The translations under genes were made by a program, and so were the position numbers. The notes below the pieces were generated by a model, which was not told where the DNA came from, did no database searches, and was given only the letters and a program-made list of their open reading frames with translations. Positions 8,138 through 18,046 of a stretch of 64,000 nt of DNA are shown piece after piece (position 1 is the first letter of the stretch; each line of letters opens with the position of its first letter). Source of the stretch: Symsagittifera roscoffensis. Taxonomy: Eukaryota; Xenacoelomorpha; Acoela; Convolutidae. The stretch covers positions 20,868,660-20,932,659 of the forward strand of contig NC_087069.1 of assembly GCF_963678635.1 (NCBI RefSeq), written 5' to 3'.

Positions 8138-9484
8138 ATGACGAGTTCGATTGAATCGCTTGAGCGCCTGGAGCGTGCCCATGAGCTAGTGACGTCCCTC
8201 AGCGTGGAAGTATTCCCTGGAGCATTGCAGACAGAGCAGAAGATCGGAGGCTGGAGAGAAGCTCTGGAGAACGAGATGAATCTGAAAGATAGTGAGGCCT
8301 ATCATAAACCGACTGGTTCAAAGTATCTGGTGGGTTCAAGCTCCGCACCATATTGCAGTAGCAGATATCCTACACACATGGTGGTGATGGATGCGAGGAC
8401 ACAGCAGGTGTTGATTGATCAACTTTTCTCTGTGCCAAAGTGCGTGAGGTTGGACAGGATGTCGGAGAGGTCACATGATTTGTTGGCAAAGATCTTTCGG
8501 GCAGTCCCGAAGAGATCTGAAGGCGAGTTGCAAGATGTGGTGGGTGAAGAGTTTCTGAGATTGAGTGAAGGCAATGTGAGTGAGTTCCAGAAACAGAAAG
8601 CGAGTGGAGCCTTACCCACTGAATTCCCCACAATAGAAGAAAAAGACGACTTACACAGAATTCTGATGGAGGTGGAACCGTTGCTGGGAGCCTCAGGGTA
8701 TCGGACCCGAAGGAACATAGTGAGAACCCATGGGGAGTATCCTTGCCACTGCTTGGCGCAGACGTTGTGGTACCCCAAACGCGGGAATCTGATGCTAGTA
8801 TGGGACGTGGAGGAGTTGTACTCTACGGGGTTGCCCGATCAGAATCAACAGGTGTCAATCGTGGTGGTTAGTGCCATGCTGGCAGTGAGATGGCTGGAGG
8901 CTAACGCGGACACAAATGAGCAGGAGACGGCCGTGCCGACTCCTGAGCAGCTGAGCAACGTGAAGATGAGTCGTGAATTGGATCTTTTTAGAACCACCTG
9001 CAAGGTTTTGAGGATACCTAAAGCCATTGAAAGAATATGGTCAAGGCAAAGATTGATGCCTTGGTTCCGTGCAGTGATGACATCATGGATGTATGAACGC
9101 GCGAAGCGTCACATGTCGAGGAACACGGAAGCCTATCAATCTTTCCAGCTAGATATAGGACCAGGAGCCTATAAGAGAGCATTCTTGACGCACAGAAACG
9201 CGGTCACCACAGCGGTGAAGCGGGTAGCTGGAGCGCCTTGTGTTACTGAAGATGAGAAGAAAGAGGTCTTAAGAGCTGACCTAGAACGAAACGTGAGCCT
9301 TTGTCTTCACAACAGCTTTTGCAGGAACCGGGAGCAGAAGGTGAATGTGGACTTGCTACCTTGTTGCAAACCGAGGCTGTTGGAGCAGGAGAGTTGGGGC
9401 ACGGCCCGCAACTCTATGGACATGCTGGAGAAAGTTCAGGAAGACAGTGACGCTGAACATCAGGATGGAGAAGCGATGGAATGA
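8138..9484 (+). CDS. 448-residue protein of unknown family
   Basis: The frame begins at an ATG in fair context (GAAGCATGA) and ends at a TGA at 9484. The protein is mixed helical and soluble with no membrane segment or signal peptide. A Cys/His-containing stretch (HGEYPCHCLAQTLWYP, near residues 200-215) and a Cys cluster toward the C-terminus (CLHNSFCRNRE, then LLPCCKPRLL) could bind metal, although spacing fits no standard zinc finger I know. The last 20 residues are acidic. It is the last gene of the island, with the same base composition as the giant frame before it, and is followed by about 1.6 kb of non-coding sequence. Function unknown. Confidence 0.65.
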   Translation: MTSSIESLERLERAHELVTSLSVEVFPGALQTEQKIGGWREALENEMNLKDSEAYHKPTGSKYLVGSSSAPYCSSRYPTHMVVMDARTQQVLIDQLFSVPKCVRLDRMSERSHDLLAKIFRAVPKRSEGELQDVVGEEFLRLSEGNVSEFQKQKASGALPTEFPTIEEKDDLHRILMEVEPLLGASGYRTRRNIVRTHGEYPCHCLAQTLWYPKRGNLMLVWDVEELYSTGLPDQNQQVSIVVVSAMLAVRWLEANADTNEQETAVPTPEQLSNVKMSRELDLFRTTCKVLRIPKAIERIWSRQRLMPWFRAVMTSWMYERAKRHMSRNTEAYQSFQLDIGPGAYKRAFLTHRNAVTTAVKRVAGAPCVTEDEKKEVLRADLERNVSLCLHNSFCRNREQKVNVDLLPCCKPRLLEQESWGTARNSMDMLEKVQEDSDAEHQDGEAME

Positions 9485-9944
9485 AGATGATGAACGAAGA
9501 GGACAAGTGAAGACGTGAGCAAGAAAGGAAGAGAAGGAGAAAAAACTTGATTGTCTTTGTGTGCTAAAACTAGAACAAATCAACCAAGTTTTGATTATTG
9601 AACCTGTAAAACTTTCTGTTTTGATTTAGTTAGGTCAAACCAAACTTTGAAAATGTTGCAATTGTTAAAATTGTTAAAATTCTTGATTTTAGTTATGGCT
9701 ATTTATTTATGTATATATAGAACATAGGTGAGTATATTTACCTATTTAAACACGACTGAAGTTTTTAACCTGTGTAAGACACAAATTCACTGTGTGGCGA
9801 CATGGTAAGTTTGAGTAAACTCGCTCGAGAAGGGTGGGTAACTCAATAACTTTCCTAGCCACAGAGTTTCTTAGTTTTAATATTGAAAGGACCGCATAAA
9901 TGACTGATTATACTTGGTGAGTAATGTTAAGTTAACTTTAACTG

Positions 9945-9968
9945 GTGGGTGGCCGTGCCACGTCCCAC
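9945..9968 (+). other. Hairpin with 5+4 bp stem
   Basis: GTGGG (9945-9949) pairs with CCCAC (9964-9968) and TGGC (9950-9953) with GCCA (9957-9960), around a CGT loop and with a three-base CGT bulge on the 3' side. Confidence 0.6.
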
Positions 9969-10258
9969 TTTTTAATCACAAAGAGCGAGAAGAAGTTTTA
10001 TGGCAAGACGACGTAAGTAGTCAGAAAAGAAATTTTATCTAGGACACTCCTCATGGTGCAAATTTTGTGAAAATGTTGAAAGGCAGTGAGATGTAGTACG
10101 ATGCCATTTGTGAACACGTAGTGAGTTGAGGTGGGGTAGATAAATTTCATTTTCTAATGCGATTTGTAAGATTGATTACAGAAAACTGGATAACTACTTG
10201 ACGATAACCCGGTGTTATGCGATCAATAGGGACATTGATAGGGACTGTCCGGGGAGTA

Positions 10259-10283
10259 TGTGCCATTCTGCCAGACTGGCACA
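10259..10283 (+). other. Hairpin with 7-bp stem
   Basis: TGTGCCA (10259-10265) pairs perfectly with TGGCACA (10277-10283) around an 11-base loop. Confidence 0.6.
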
Positions 10284-10514
10284 GCACAACCTTCCGGCGA
10301 CGTAAAAAAGAACGACTAAAGGCCTTATTGACGAAAAAGCATTGCGAAGGAGGGTCGGAATATTCTGGAATTTTTATTTTTAAAATTTCGATTGGAAGAA
10401 GAATATTTCTCAGAAATACGAAAAACGGTCATTTTGACTGAAAAAGTGACGAAAATCAGAACAACGACAGATATTGTGAAAAACAGTCGTACCAGAGACG
10501 GAAAATACGAAGCC

Positions 10515-10543
10515 TCTTATCGTGGCAACAACGCACGATAAGA
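10515..10543 (+). other. Hairpin with 10-bp perfect stem
   Basis: TCTTATCGTG (10515-10524) is the exact reverse complement of CACGATAAGA (10534-10543), with a nine-base loop. A perfect ten-base dyad this close is unlikely to be chance in a non-coding stretch of this size. Confidence 0.75.
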
Positions 10544-10628
10544 CACTTGTCGACAGATATTGGTGGAGAAGGAAGCTTCAGTGGGGGAAGAAATACACCA
10601 CGGAACCCTCCCGGGACACAAATTGGAA

Positions 10629-10647
10629 GAGATAAGAGCGTTATCTC
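10629..10647 (+). other. Hairpin with 7-bp stem
   Basis: GAGATAA (10629-10635) pairs perfectly with TTATCTC (10641-10647) around a five-base loop, about 85 bases after the ten-pair hairpin. Confidence 0.6.
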
Positions 10648-10888
10648 AGGAATATTACGGGAGCGGAGGCTTGGTCCCCCAGAGACTGTTCTATGTGAAG
10701 GGACTGTATAAACTAAATTTATAGCTGCTGGAATGTCAAAGATCTCTTAATTAACACCGTTATTGTTTGATATTTCAGAATATGAGTAGCTAGAAAGCGG
10801 AAAGGGTCAATCCATCTCCAATGGATTTAATATAGAACTGTCACACAAAAACATATTAAAATAGGTTGTTCGAGCCGTGTTTTTAATG

Positions 10889-10932
10889 ACAATCACGTAG
10901 TCTGAGGATTCGAGACTCAGCTATGTGGTTGT
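10889..10932 (+). other. Long hairpin, 17 pairs
   Basis: ACAATCACGTAG (10889-10900) pairs with CTATGTGGTTGT (10921-10932) through ten Watson-Crick and two G-T pairs. After a one-base bulge, CTGAG (10902-10906) pairs with CTCAG (10916-10920) around a nine-base loop. The G-T pairs would form in RNA, which hints that the structure is kept at the RNA level from the plus strand. Confidence 0.75.
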
Positions 10933-11150
10933 GTTCGCATGTAAACGAAAGCTGATCAAAAGTCGTTTGACTGATGGCCTAAAAATGGTAACTTTTTACT
11001 TTGCCCTAGACAGACCAGAAAATCAACTGGCAAGGTCGAGACGGTGAAAAGCGAGTAGGATTAAGGTAACTGACGCCTGCCAGTCGTTAATAGGTACTTT
11101 TCCTACGCTCCGTCGCTGTGTAGTATTTGGGCGAATGTTACATTACTACT

Positions 11151-11689
11151 TATTAAAAAAGTCCTAAAAAGAACAAAATCAATGGTAAGCCAATACAGAT
11201 TTCACAACTAATTAATTGTCCCACGTTTTCCAGTAGGGGGGAAAGTAGAGCGAGAGAGGGGGGTTGTTCATGAGATCTGACGCGACTTGGCTGACCTTGA
11301 CATACACAAATTTTCGTTCCAGGAGTCCCAGATTCTGGATTCTGGTCCAGTAGTCGCGCGGAAACAGACCATGTTTCTGGCCATTCTTCACGTAAATGCT
11401 CACATGGTAAGAACAACAACCGTCTAAAATTGTATCGAAAGTTATAATAGTTCAAATCCATAAACAGAGTCAGTTAAAGCAGCCTTTGTTTTCTTTTAAG
11501 GAGTCTCAAGGCCGCCTGAAAATTCAAAACTTCGTGCAAAATTTGATCAAAATAGCCAAACTTTGCTTTTTTCATGATATCCATCTAATTTTTTGCTACT
11601 AACTATCCGTAGGAAATCGGTTGCAATTTCTAGCTCAGATGGAAATCGATAAAACAAGAAAAATTTAAATCTTATACAACCAGTCCTCA
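11151..11689. other. AT-rich spacer with a weak minus-strand coding trace
   Basis: Between the island and the LTR-element fossil there is no strong gene. On the minus strand, 11,403 down to 11,212 holds a 63-codon frame with protein-like wording (GLFPRDYWTRIQNLGLLERK), which may be a remnant of a coding exon or chance. No repeat was noticed. Confidence 0.3.
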
Positions 11690-14234
11690 GCGTGGACATT
11701 CTCAAGTCGTCTCTGCTGTTGTCTGCTGTTGTCCCTCCAGATCGGAAGTCGCTGTCTAGCTTAGTGGGAGTTTTGGCTATAGATATGTTGTCAGAGCTTA
11801 CAAACGAAGATCCTAGCCTTCCTTTGATGAAACGGGCTCTGATTAACAAGGATTACGAATTTTTTTGCCGAATCGACGCGTACCTGAAATCTTTCTGGCA
11901 GTGTTCAGCAGTAGTAGACGGCTGTGTTGTGGTGGACAACCGGATTGCTATCCCAAATTGTTTTCAAAACCCATTCTTGCTCGATTTCACAGATCACATC
12001 ACACGCGGGACAACTTGTTATGGTGGACGCCGCACAATATAATTGGTGGCCCAGGATGCATCGATATATTATTCAGCTCTGTAAAGACTGTCCTCAGTGT
12101 ACTAAGTTCAGTAACAATCTCAAAGCTAACGCTTCGCTCAATTCGTCCAAACCCTTAACTCTATTGTCCAGTCCGAATGAGGAATTCCAGCTGAATTATG
12201 CGGAACCTCTTCAAGATTCTGCAGGTAATATTATTAATATCTTGCTCGCAATCGACCGGTATTCCAAGTATCCGTCACGTATGATTACTCGATCCACTGA
12301 GGGTAAAGAGATAATTAGTTTCTTGAATTCTTAAGTTCAACAACATAGTTTTCCCAAATCAATTAAAACAGCTCAGTATTCGGGTTTCACAAACAATTTG
12401 ATTCAAGCATTCTGTATGAAAAAAATTGTTTGTCAGCATTTCTGCCCGGTCGGTGACCATCGTCACCATCAAACTCAGACCATCATCCAATGAACAGTAC
12501 AAGACACACTTCGGCACATTATTGAAGATATTCGGGTGAAGAAAAACGCGGTTACAGGGTTCTTCACCTTCTGAATCATACTTTGGTCGACCACCGAACA
12601 CGGAATTGTCTTTTGCGGCGGAGCGTCTATCCTTGCGTGTTAATCGTGTTAATTTAGATAATCAACAGTAGGAGCGAGATCTTCTTACTGCCGAACATCG
12701 TCGGGAGCAATGTGACAGCCGACCCAGAATCAACCTTGTCAAGAAGGAGAAATCCAGCCCAAAAGTGTCGCCATATTTTGAGGTACCTACGGAAATATGT
12801 CTAAGCAAATCTACACTACAATGCCTTAGAGAACCATTGCTAAGTCAACAAATCAGTGGCTGGCCTTAAAGAAGACCCTTTCGCATGATGAGGGCATCAA
12901 AGCTCTCAAAACCCTCATTGAACGAAATCAGGTGCTTGCGGCTACCCTCATGGCAAACCTATCGTCCGGCACCCTTCGGTTCCGGAATCAAATGACGGCA
13001 GAGCAGCCAAAACGTAACTTGGATTTTTAAATTTAAAAAAATCCGAGCAAGCTGGAAAAATTTCGCATATTTCTGATTAGGAAATCTAGTCGGGAATTCT
13101 TCAAACCTTTCAAAGGTAAAATTGTCAGAGTTACTGGGTCTACATATATTACAGATAAAGATAAGGTAAAAAGGAGGAATCCTCTTGCGGTGCGTCTTAA
13201 ATCAACCTCTGTAGCTTTTTCAGGAAAACAGGCAACGCCGGTCAAAAAGGGGCAGAAACGCCCCATTGTGTCTTCGTCTTCCTCGACATCGCCGAAAGAT
13301 AGTCGCCCACTCGTAGAGGACGCGTGTCACCGCCAAAACGATTTCAATTCCCGTTCGTTCACGGTCTCCGACCTTTTTGTCTGCGTCAACGCCTCTGCGT
13401 GCAAATTCGTCATCACGCAAATCGGTGCAGGACATTATTCCGGTAGGTAATCGTCCGGCCCCAGGTATTCGTCCAATTTTACGCGACACCACTCCTGTTG
13501 TGGACCTTACGGCCTCTTCCTCTACGTCAGGAAATTTACTTCCGGATGCGTCTAATATTAACGCTCCAGCTCCTTCACCGTCGAAATCTTCAATGATGAC
13601 CTACTAGGATCTGATTCCGATCTCTTCAGACGATGATTTCTCGCTCCCGAAAACACAAAAGTGCTCTGCAGGTTCGAAGTCGGCAGTACCAGGCGCTTCA
13701 GGACGCAATACTTCGGCGTCTGGCTCGGCTAACGATGGCAATTTGTCTTTGGTATCCAACTCCTCTCGCACATCGTCTCGTCAAAAGAAGTAAACTTCTT
13801 TTTACGGCAGCCGAGTTCGGTATTCCTTGAATTTTATTGGTTCACCATCTGGTTCGCCACAAGCTTCAAGGAGTCCAGTTGTGATTTCTTCGGATAAAAT
13901 GGTCAGATTAGCCCAAGCCGGTCAAGTGGAATCTGCTCAAGTGGAACCGCTCAGGGTGAGTTCATCCAAAGAGGCCATAGAATATACCCAAAAATTCACT
14001 CGTTTCCCAAATGCTAAATCGTCGTCAGACAGTCCGATAGGAAGAAATGAAAAATTAAACTCAGTCACTTCAAACTCAAAAGACAATAATCTCGCATTAG
14101 CATTTTTGTCAAAAAACAATTTTTTTTGAGTACTTTACCTTTATCAATAGCTAGATAAGTTTTCTCTCGCTTTAAACTGTTATTACAATAATTACATATC
14201 ATCAAAATTCATTTGTCCCATTTGATTTTTCTCT

Positions 14235-14245
14235 GGAGGGGGAAA
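14235..14245 (+). promoter_or_regulatory. Polypurine tract of the LTR element
   Basis: GGAGGGGGAAA directly precedes TGTGGTG, the usual layout of a Gypsy-family polypurine tract followed by an LTR starting with TG. Confidence 0.6.
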
Positions 14246-14520
14246 TGTGGTGCGGTGTTAGTTTTTGTTATTCATGACGTCATGCTTATCGTAATTCGTT
14301 AATCTATTTTTTGATATCAAGGTCGTTTACGACCCGCAAACAACGGATCCATTCTATGCAGCTTAATTATTCACTCTCTAGTCAACGTTTGCAAAATTTA
14401 AGTAGACACAGTTTAATTGTCTTCACTTGATTTATTGATGTTACTCATTTACTTATACTATTAAGATAAATTAAGTCTTCACTAATTTTATCTTAGTCCA
14501 TCAAGTTACCACAGTTTGAA
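14246..14520 (+). repeat. Probable 3' LTR start; end uncertain
   Basis: The sequence begins TGTGGTGCGG immediately after the purine tract. Its right end is only guessed from CA-containing sequence near 14,510; no second LTR is available in the window for comparison. Confidence 0.35.
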
Positions 14521-16240
14521 AATCATTCTCTTGGTTTTCTTCCCAGAAAATAGAAGTGATTTAAAGGTCAAAACTTCTTCTGTGAATATTTTACAATTTG
14601 CCATTAGATTCCGCAGACGTCAAACATCGCAATTCTTTCTATTTGAAAACCGCATCAAAATTGTTCATTATAGTATAGTTCAATTCTCAATTTCTGAAAC
14701 GAATGTGAAAATTTATGCAAAAAATTACCTCAGCTTTGTCGCTGGTGCGCGTTTCCAAAGTTTTTTTGATGCAAACACCCGGAGTCATTTTCTCGATTTT
14801 TAAGCTTTTACATATCAATAGTTTGAGCCTCTAAATTTTTTTTAAAATGTCTAAAGTTGCGCGGAATTAATCAAAAACTCCATGGTAACACCAATTATTT
14901 ATACTTAAGAATCTCAATTCCTCTCAATAGAAACAACTTTAATGTTTTCCAAATTTGTTTTGATCTTGCTCCATCTTTTCTTCTATTTCTCCATCAGCTA
15001 AATCAGCTGTTGCATTTTTGAGCTTCCCAGTTTCGAGAACTTTAATGCTTTTAGATTGATCCGAAATTAATTTATTTTTGCTGCCTTTCTTTTAACTATT
15101 TTGCTAGAATAAGACTACACACAGACACGCCAAAACTTACAAAAACGGAAAGTCGTAGAGCAGATATCAATAATTTTACCTCCTGTATTCACGCTCAGCG
15201 ACATCCTTTTTATAGTTAGCATCAATTACATAACTTGCTATCGTTGGGGTACTCATTGAAGCAGAAACCACTAACCACATACAGTTTCAAGCGTTAGTAA
15301 ACGAGTATATTATGATTTTAGTACCATTCGTACTCAAATTGAGAAAAAATTGAATTTAATGAATTGATATTCGATTACAACATCTCTTTTGGAAATCAAA
15401 CTGTAATCATTATAATAATTTCAACCTATTTTTATCACTATCAATCCATGTTTTTTGAGACAAATATAATCAATTATAATCGATTATTTTTATCCGAAAT
15501 TCCAACTCAATTTTTTGCAGAAAAATTCCATTATAATCGATTATAATTTTTTTTGCCCAATTTTTCTTCGAACTTGCATCTGGGTTGCTTATTTTTTATG
15601 CTTTTCATAGACATTGGCTTGTGTGAAAAATGGGAAAATGATTAAAATAACTGTTTTAAAATCATATCAAATCAATTCAAAATCAATTCGGAACTATATA
15701 TTAACATTAGGTATAGAGTCTATCAGGTATTCAGGTAGGGAAAAGAATTTTTAAGGTTTTATGGTTTCTGTAATAGTAAGAGAATGGTAAGAAAAATGGT
15801 GTTTTTTGGTTTTTGCGCAAAAGTTTCTAGTTTTTTTTGAAAAAAATCTTGACGCGTAAAAAGTAATTGATAAATGTCTTTGGTTTGGTGTTTAACGTGT
15901 TAAATCTAGAATTGAAGTCTTGTACGAAGCTAATTCGTTCATGGTAAGTCGAAGATAAGAGTTCTAGAGCAAAAACTCAGACTTTATGTCAATTTTTCTT
16001 TAAAAATACGAGAAGATTTGATCTAATTCGAATTATGACTTGTTTGATTTCAAAATGGTGTGTTAACTACCTATGCTCTATCTAGCTGAAAAATTGCTGC
16101 AACTTAGTGAAAAATGACAAAGAAAATTTTTTGGGAAAAAAATTTAATTAAAAAGTAAGCATTTAAATCACTTTTTATTACTTCAGGTTTGCCGCAACTT
16201 TATAATAAAAAAAATAAAACCAACAAATAACTGCGTCGTA
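14521..16240. other. AT-rich stretch without a recognisable gene
   Basis: Openings of up to 95 codons occur, but their composition (Phe, Ile, Lys, Asn) is what AT-rich DNA gives by chance. Homopolymer runs and repeated ATTATAATC-type words are common near 15,400-15,560. Nothing else was recognised. Confidence 0.4.
15530..15547. repeat. 18-bp perfect palindrome related to the satellite
   Basis: ATTATAATCGATTATAAT is its own reverse complement. With the preceding TCC it contains TCCATTATAATCGATT, the exact reverse complement of AATCGATTATAATGGA, a 16-base word found in most satellite units 8 kb to the right. Confidence 0.6.
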
Positions 16241-16246
16241 TTTAAA

Positions 16247-16252
16247 TTTATT
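16247..16252 (-). promoter_or_regulatory. AATAAA polyadenylation signal behind the minus-strand remnant
   Basis: TTTATT on the plus strand reads AATAAA on the minus strand, about 52 bases past the stop at 16,304. The distance fits a short 3' tail, as is common in nematodes. Confidence 0.4.
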
Positions 16253-17439
16253 GCATGGAATCAATTCTTGTAAGTTTTTTTCATTGCATCAGTTCTTATA
16301 AGTTCAACAATTTAGTTTGAATTCCATCATCTTAAACTTGTCGTTTTGGATAAAACTAACTAAGTCTTTTTTTGTCTTCTTAGATGTGGTAACCATAAGA
16401 CTTACAGTTCTGATTCCTCTGTTTGTAAATATGAGGTTGACATCTTAATGGACTCTACTGTACTTTGACATGGATCCGTCTCCTGAAACTTCTAGAACTT
16501 GTTTGTTCAAACTTTTACTGCTGAATTTGAAATTAACTTACTTGTTCATAACATAATATTTCTGTACATCTTAACTCTTCTTTGAGAAACCCGGCTCCTG
16601 CTCATCATGCCTTTGATGGGTACTGCAACACGTTCGAGGAAAAAATACTAGTTTTTGCATCTGCCTTGAGAGATTCTCCTTCAATCATTTTCCCTTGTTT
16701 TTGCCCAAGCAGCTGTTTTATCTGGTTGGATTTTATCTTTTAAGTTTTGTTCGGCAAGAGGTTGGTGAAATGAGTCTATGTCTATCTCCAACTCTTCAAT
16801 TTTGTGGACATCGCAGAACTGATCAAAGAAGTTCTAGTACAGCTCCAATATTCTCAGCTTTGCATGCTGAAGTCGGAAAAACACAACAGGGATGGGTTAT
16901 TTGAGCTCAAAGGTTAATGTCAAAAATTTAACCTCATACAAATTTTTCTCAACTGTGTGTCTTTTCATCACTGAGATATTTTGTGATTTTTTTGCCTCGA
17001 TCTATCCATGGTCTGATATCCACAGGATGATTCACCCTTAAGTTTCTGCTACTACTCCTGATAGAGGTTTATATCTCCTTCTTTTCTAGAATCAACCACT
17101 CATTGACCGATATTGTTGAAACATTTTCGATGAGAATACTGAACAAAACAGTAATTTTTGGTGCACTGCAAGCCAAGTTTCAAGTAAACCTAGAGGAGCG
17201 GAGTTATAACTGATCATTTTTTAAAGTTCGAAGCTAGAAGTGAGCTTTCTCTGTGGATAATTCAACATTTCGTTATCGATTGCATATTTTTTCATGTAGT
17301 CTCCAAAAAAGTTTTTTCCATCTTGAGTGTTTTTAAAAGTTGGACGAAAGTCGGCTACAAGGGTGTGAGTTCTTTTTGAACCACTGATTTTCACTGAACA
17401 TAGCCTAAAAAGATCCATCTTTTCTTTTTCCTAGAAGAA

Positions 17440-18046
17440 AATCTGTAAAAAAGTCATTTCGAAGTAAAGCGAGTTCTGACTTGATTTTTTAAATTCTGTT
17501 TTAACAATTTCCCAACTATCATACTCGTATGCTCTTCCGTTTCATATCATCTCTCTCTCTCTCTCTCTCTCTTCTGATTAGCTCGTTCAAAGCTCTGATC
17601 TGTCAAGAAGGGTCGAGTTTCTTGGCATGAACAGAAGTGTTAAAACTATCTCATTGCTTCAAATACTGTTTTACAGAGATCAAAATAACCCTCCACTGCA
17701 AAACAATCGATTTTCTTCTGTTTTCCAGATGCGAAAAAGCTCTCAATTTTGCATTATGGTCTGCGAGTCTGTAGAAAGAGGTCATTTCTAAGGAAATCGG
17801 GTTCTGACCTGATTTTTAATCTTGTCATTGGTGTTGAAACTTTCGCACCATTCACACTCTTATGTACTCCTATCTCATATCATCCATCACTCTCTTCGTA
17901 TTACCTCGTTCAATAACCTGATCTGTGAAGGAGGGGTGAGTTTCTTGACAGAAACAAAAGTGGTAGTAAATACTGTTTTACAGTGTTCACAATAACCCTC
18001 GACATTGAAACAGTAGCTTTCCTTCTGTTTTTTCGATGTGAAAAAT
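17440..18046. repeat. Diverged tandem duplication, about 328 bp offset
   Basis: 17,440-17,741 and 17,767-18,046 share matching blocks in the same order: GTCATTTC, GTTCTGACxTGATTTTT, CATATCATC plus CT-rich tract, GATCTGT, GAGTTTCTTG, AATACTGTTTTACAG, AATAACCCTC and CTTCTGTTTT. On the minus strand both encode a similar stretch with the pattern C-F-x-V-E-G-Y-x-x-x-C-K-T-V-F. The copies are old, since many substitutions and small gaps separate them. Confidence 0.65.
17551..17572. repeat. (CT)11 microsatellite
   Basis: Eleven uninterrupted CT units. The second half of the tandem duplication has only an imperfect CATCACTCTCTTC here, so the run expanded in one copy. Confidence 0.9.

Larger units (their letters stand above)
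1..11150 (+). other. GC-richer multi-gene island of unknown family
   Basis: A partial frame and four sizeable open frames run in the same direction with short gaps or overlaps, bounded on the right by AT-rich sequence. By eye their base composition is close to even, while everything right of about 11 kb is strongly AT-rich. Two neighbouring frames carry SGNH-type signatures and the frame at the left edge looks macrodomain-like. I found no reverse transcriptase, integrase, transposase, capsid or polymerase signature in the open frames. The leader at 212-688 and the trailer at 9,485-11,150 share no obvious direct repeat. The island looks largely whole, with perhaps two or three points where coding signal passes between overlapping frames. 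It could be a mobile element, a virus-derived insertion or a cluster of host genes; the left end lies outside the window. Confidence 0.5.
9485..11150 (+). other. Non-coding trailer with five inverted repeats
   Basis: No convincing gene is present; the 74-codon opening at 10,217 has no protein-like character. The stretch starts purine-rich, then turns AT-rich, then carries five inverted repeats between 9,945 and 10,932. Two strong donor-like sequences (ATGGTAAGT near 9,800 and ACGTAAGTAG near 10,010) are present. The right boundary at about 11,150 is where composition falls to AT-rich and is approximate. Confidence 0.5.
11690..14520 (+). mobile_element. Old broken Ty3/Gypsy-type LTR retrotransposon, 3' part
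   Basis: Plus-strand frames translate to the region between RNase H and integrase (around DGCVVVDNRIAIP), the zinc-binding part of integrase (NWWPRMHRYIIQLCKDCPQC) and the beginning of its catalytic core (NIINILLAIDRYSKYPSRMI). Behind it come a Ser/Pro-rich low-complexity stretch (about 13,190-13,830) and a purine tract that normally primes plus-strand synthesis. The gag, protease and reverse-transcriptase parts and the 5' LTR are not seen in the window. The copy is clearly broken, with several breaks, and looks old. It lies just right of the GC-richer island; I saw no target-site duplication. Confidence 0.7.

Noticed and set aside
757-9583. Minus-strand and alternative-frame openings opposite the large plus-strand genes
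   Set aside because: They lie wholly inside the large frames and show no independent protein-like features.
10889-10932. tRNA-like arm with GATTCGAGA loop
   Set aside because: It is a single long hairpin without acceptor, D and anticodon arms, so no tRNA is called.
212-11150. LTRs or terminal repeats flanking the coding island
   Set aside because: The leader and trailer were compared by eye and no shared long word was found; the true left end may lie outside the window.
14516-14803. 95-codon plus-strand frame after the LTR element
   Set aside because: Its Phe/Ile/Lys/Asn-rich composition is what AT-rich DNA produces by chance and nothing in it resembles a domain.
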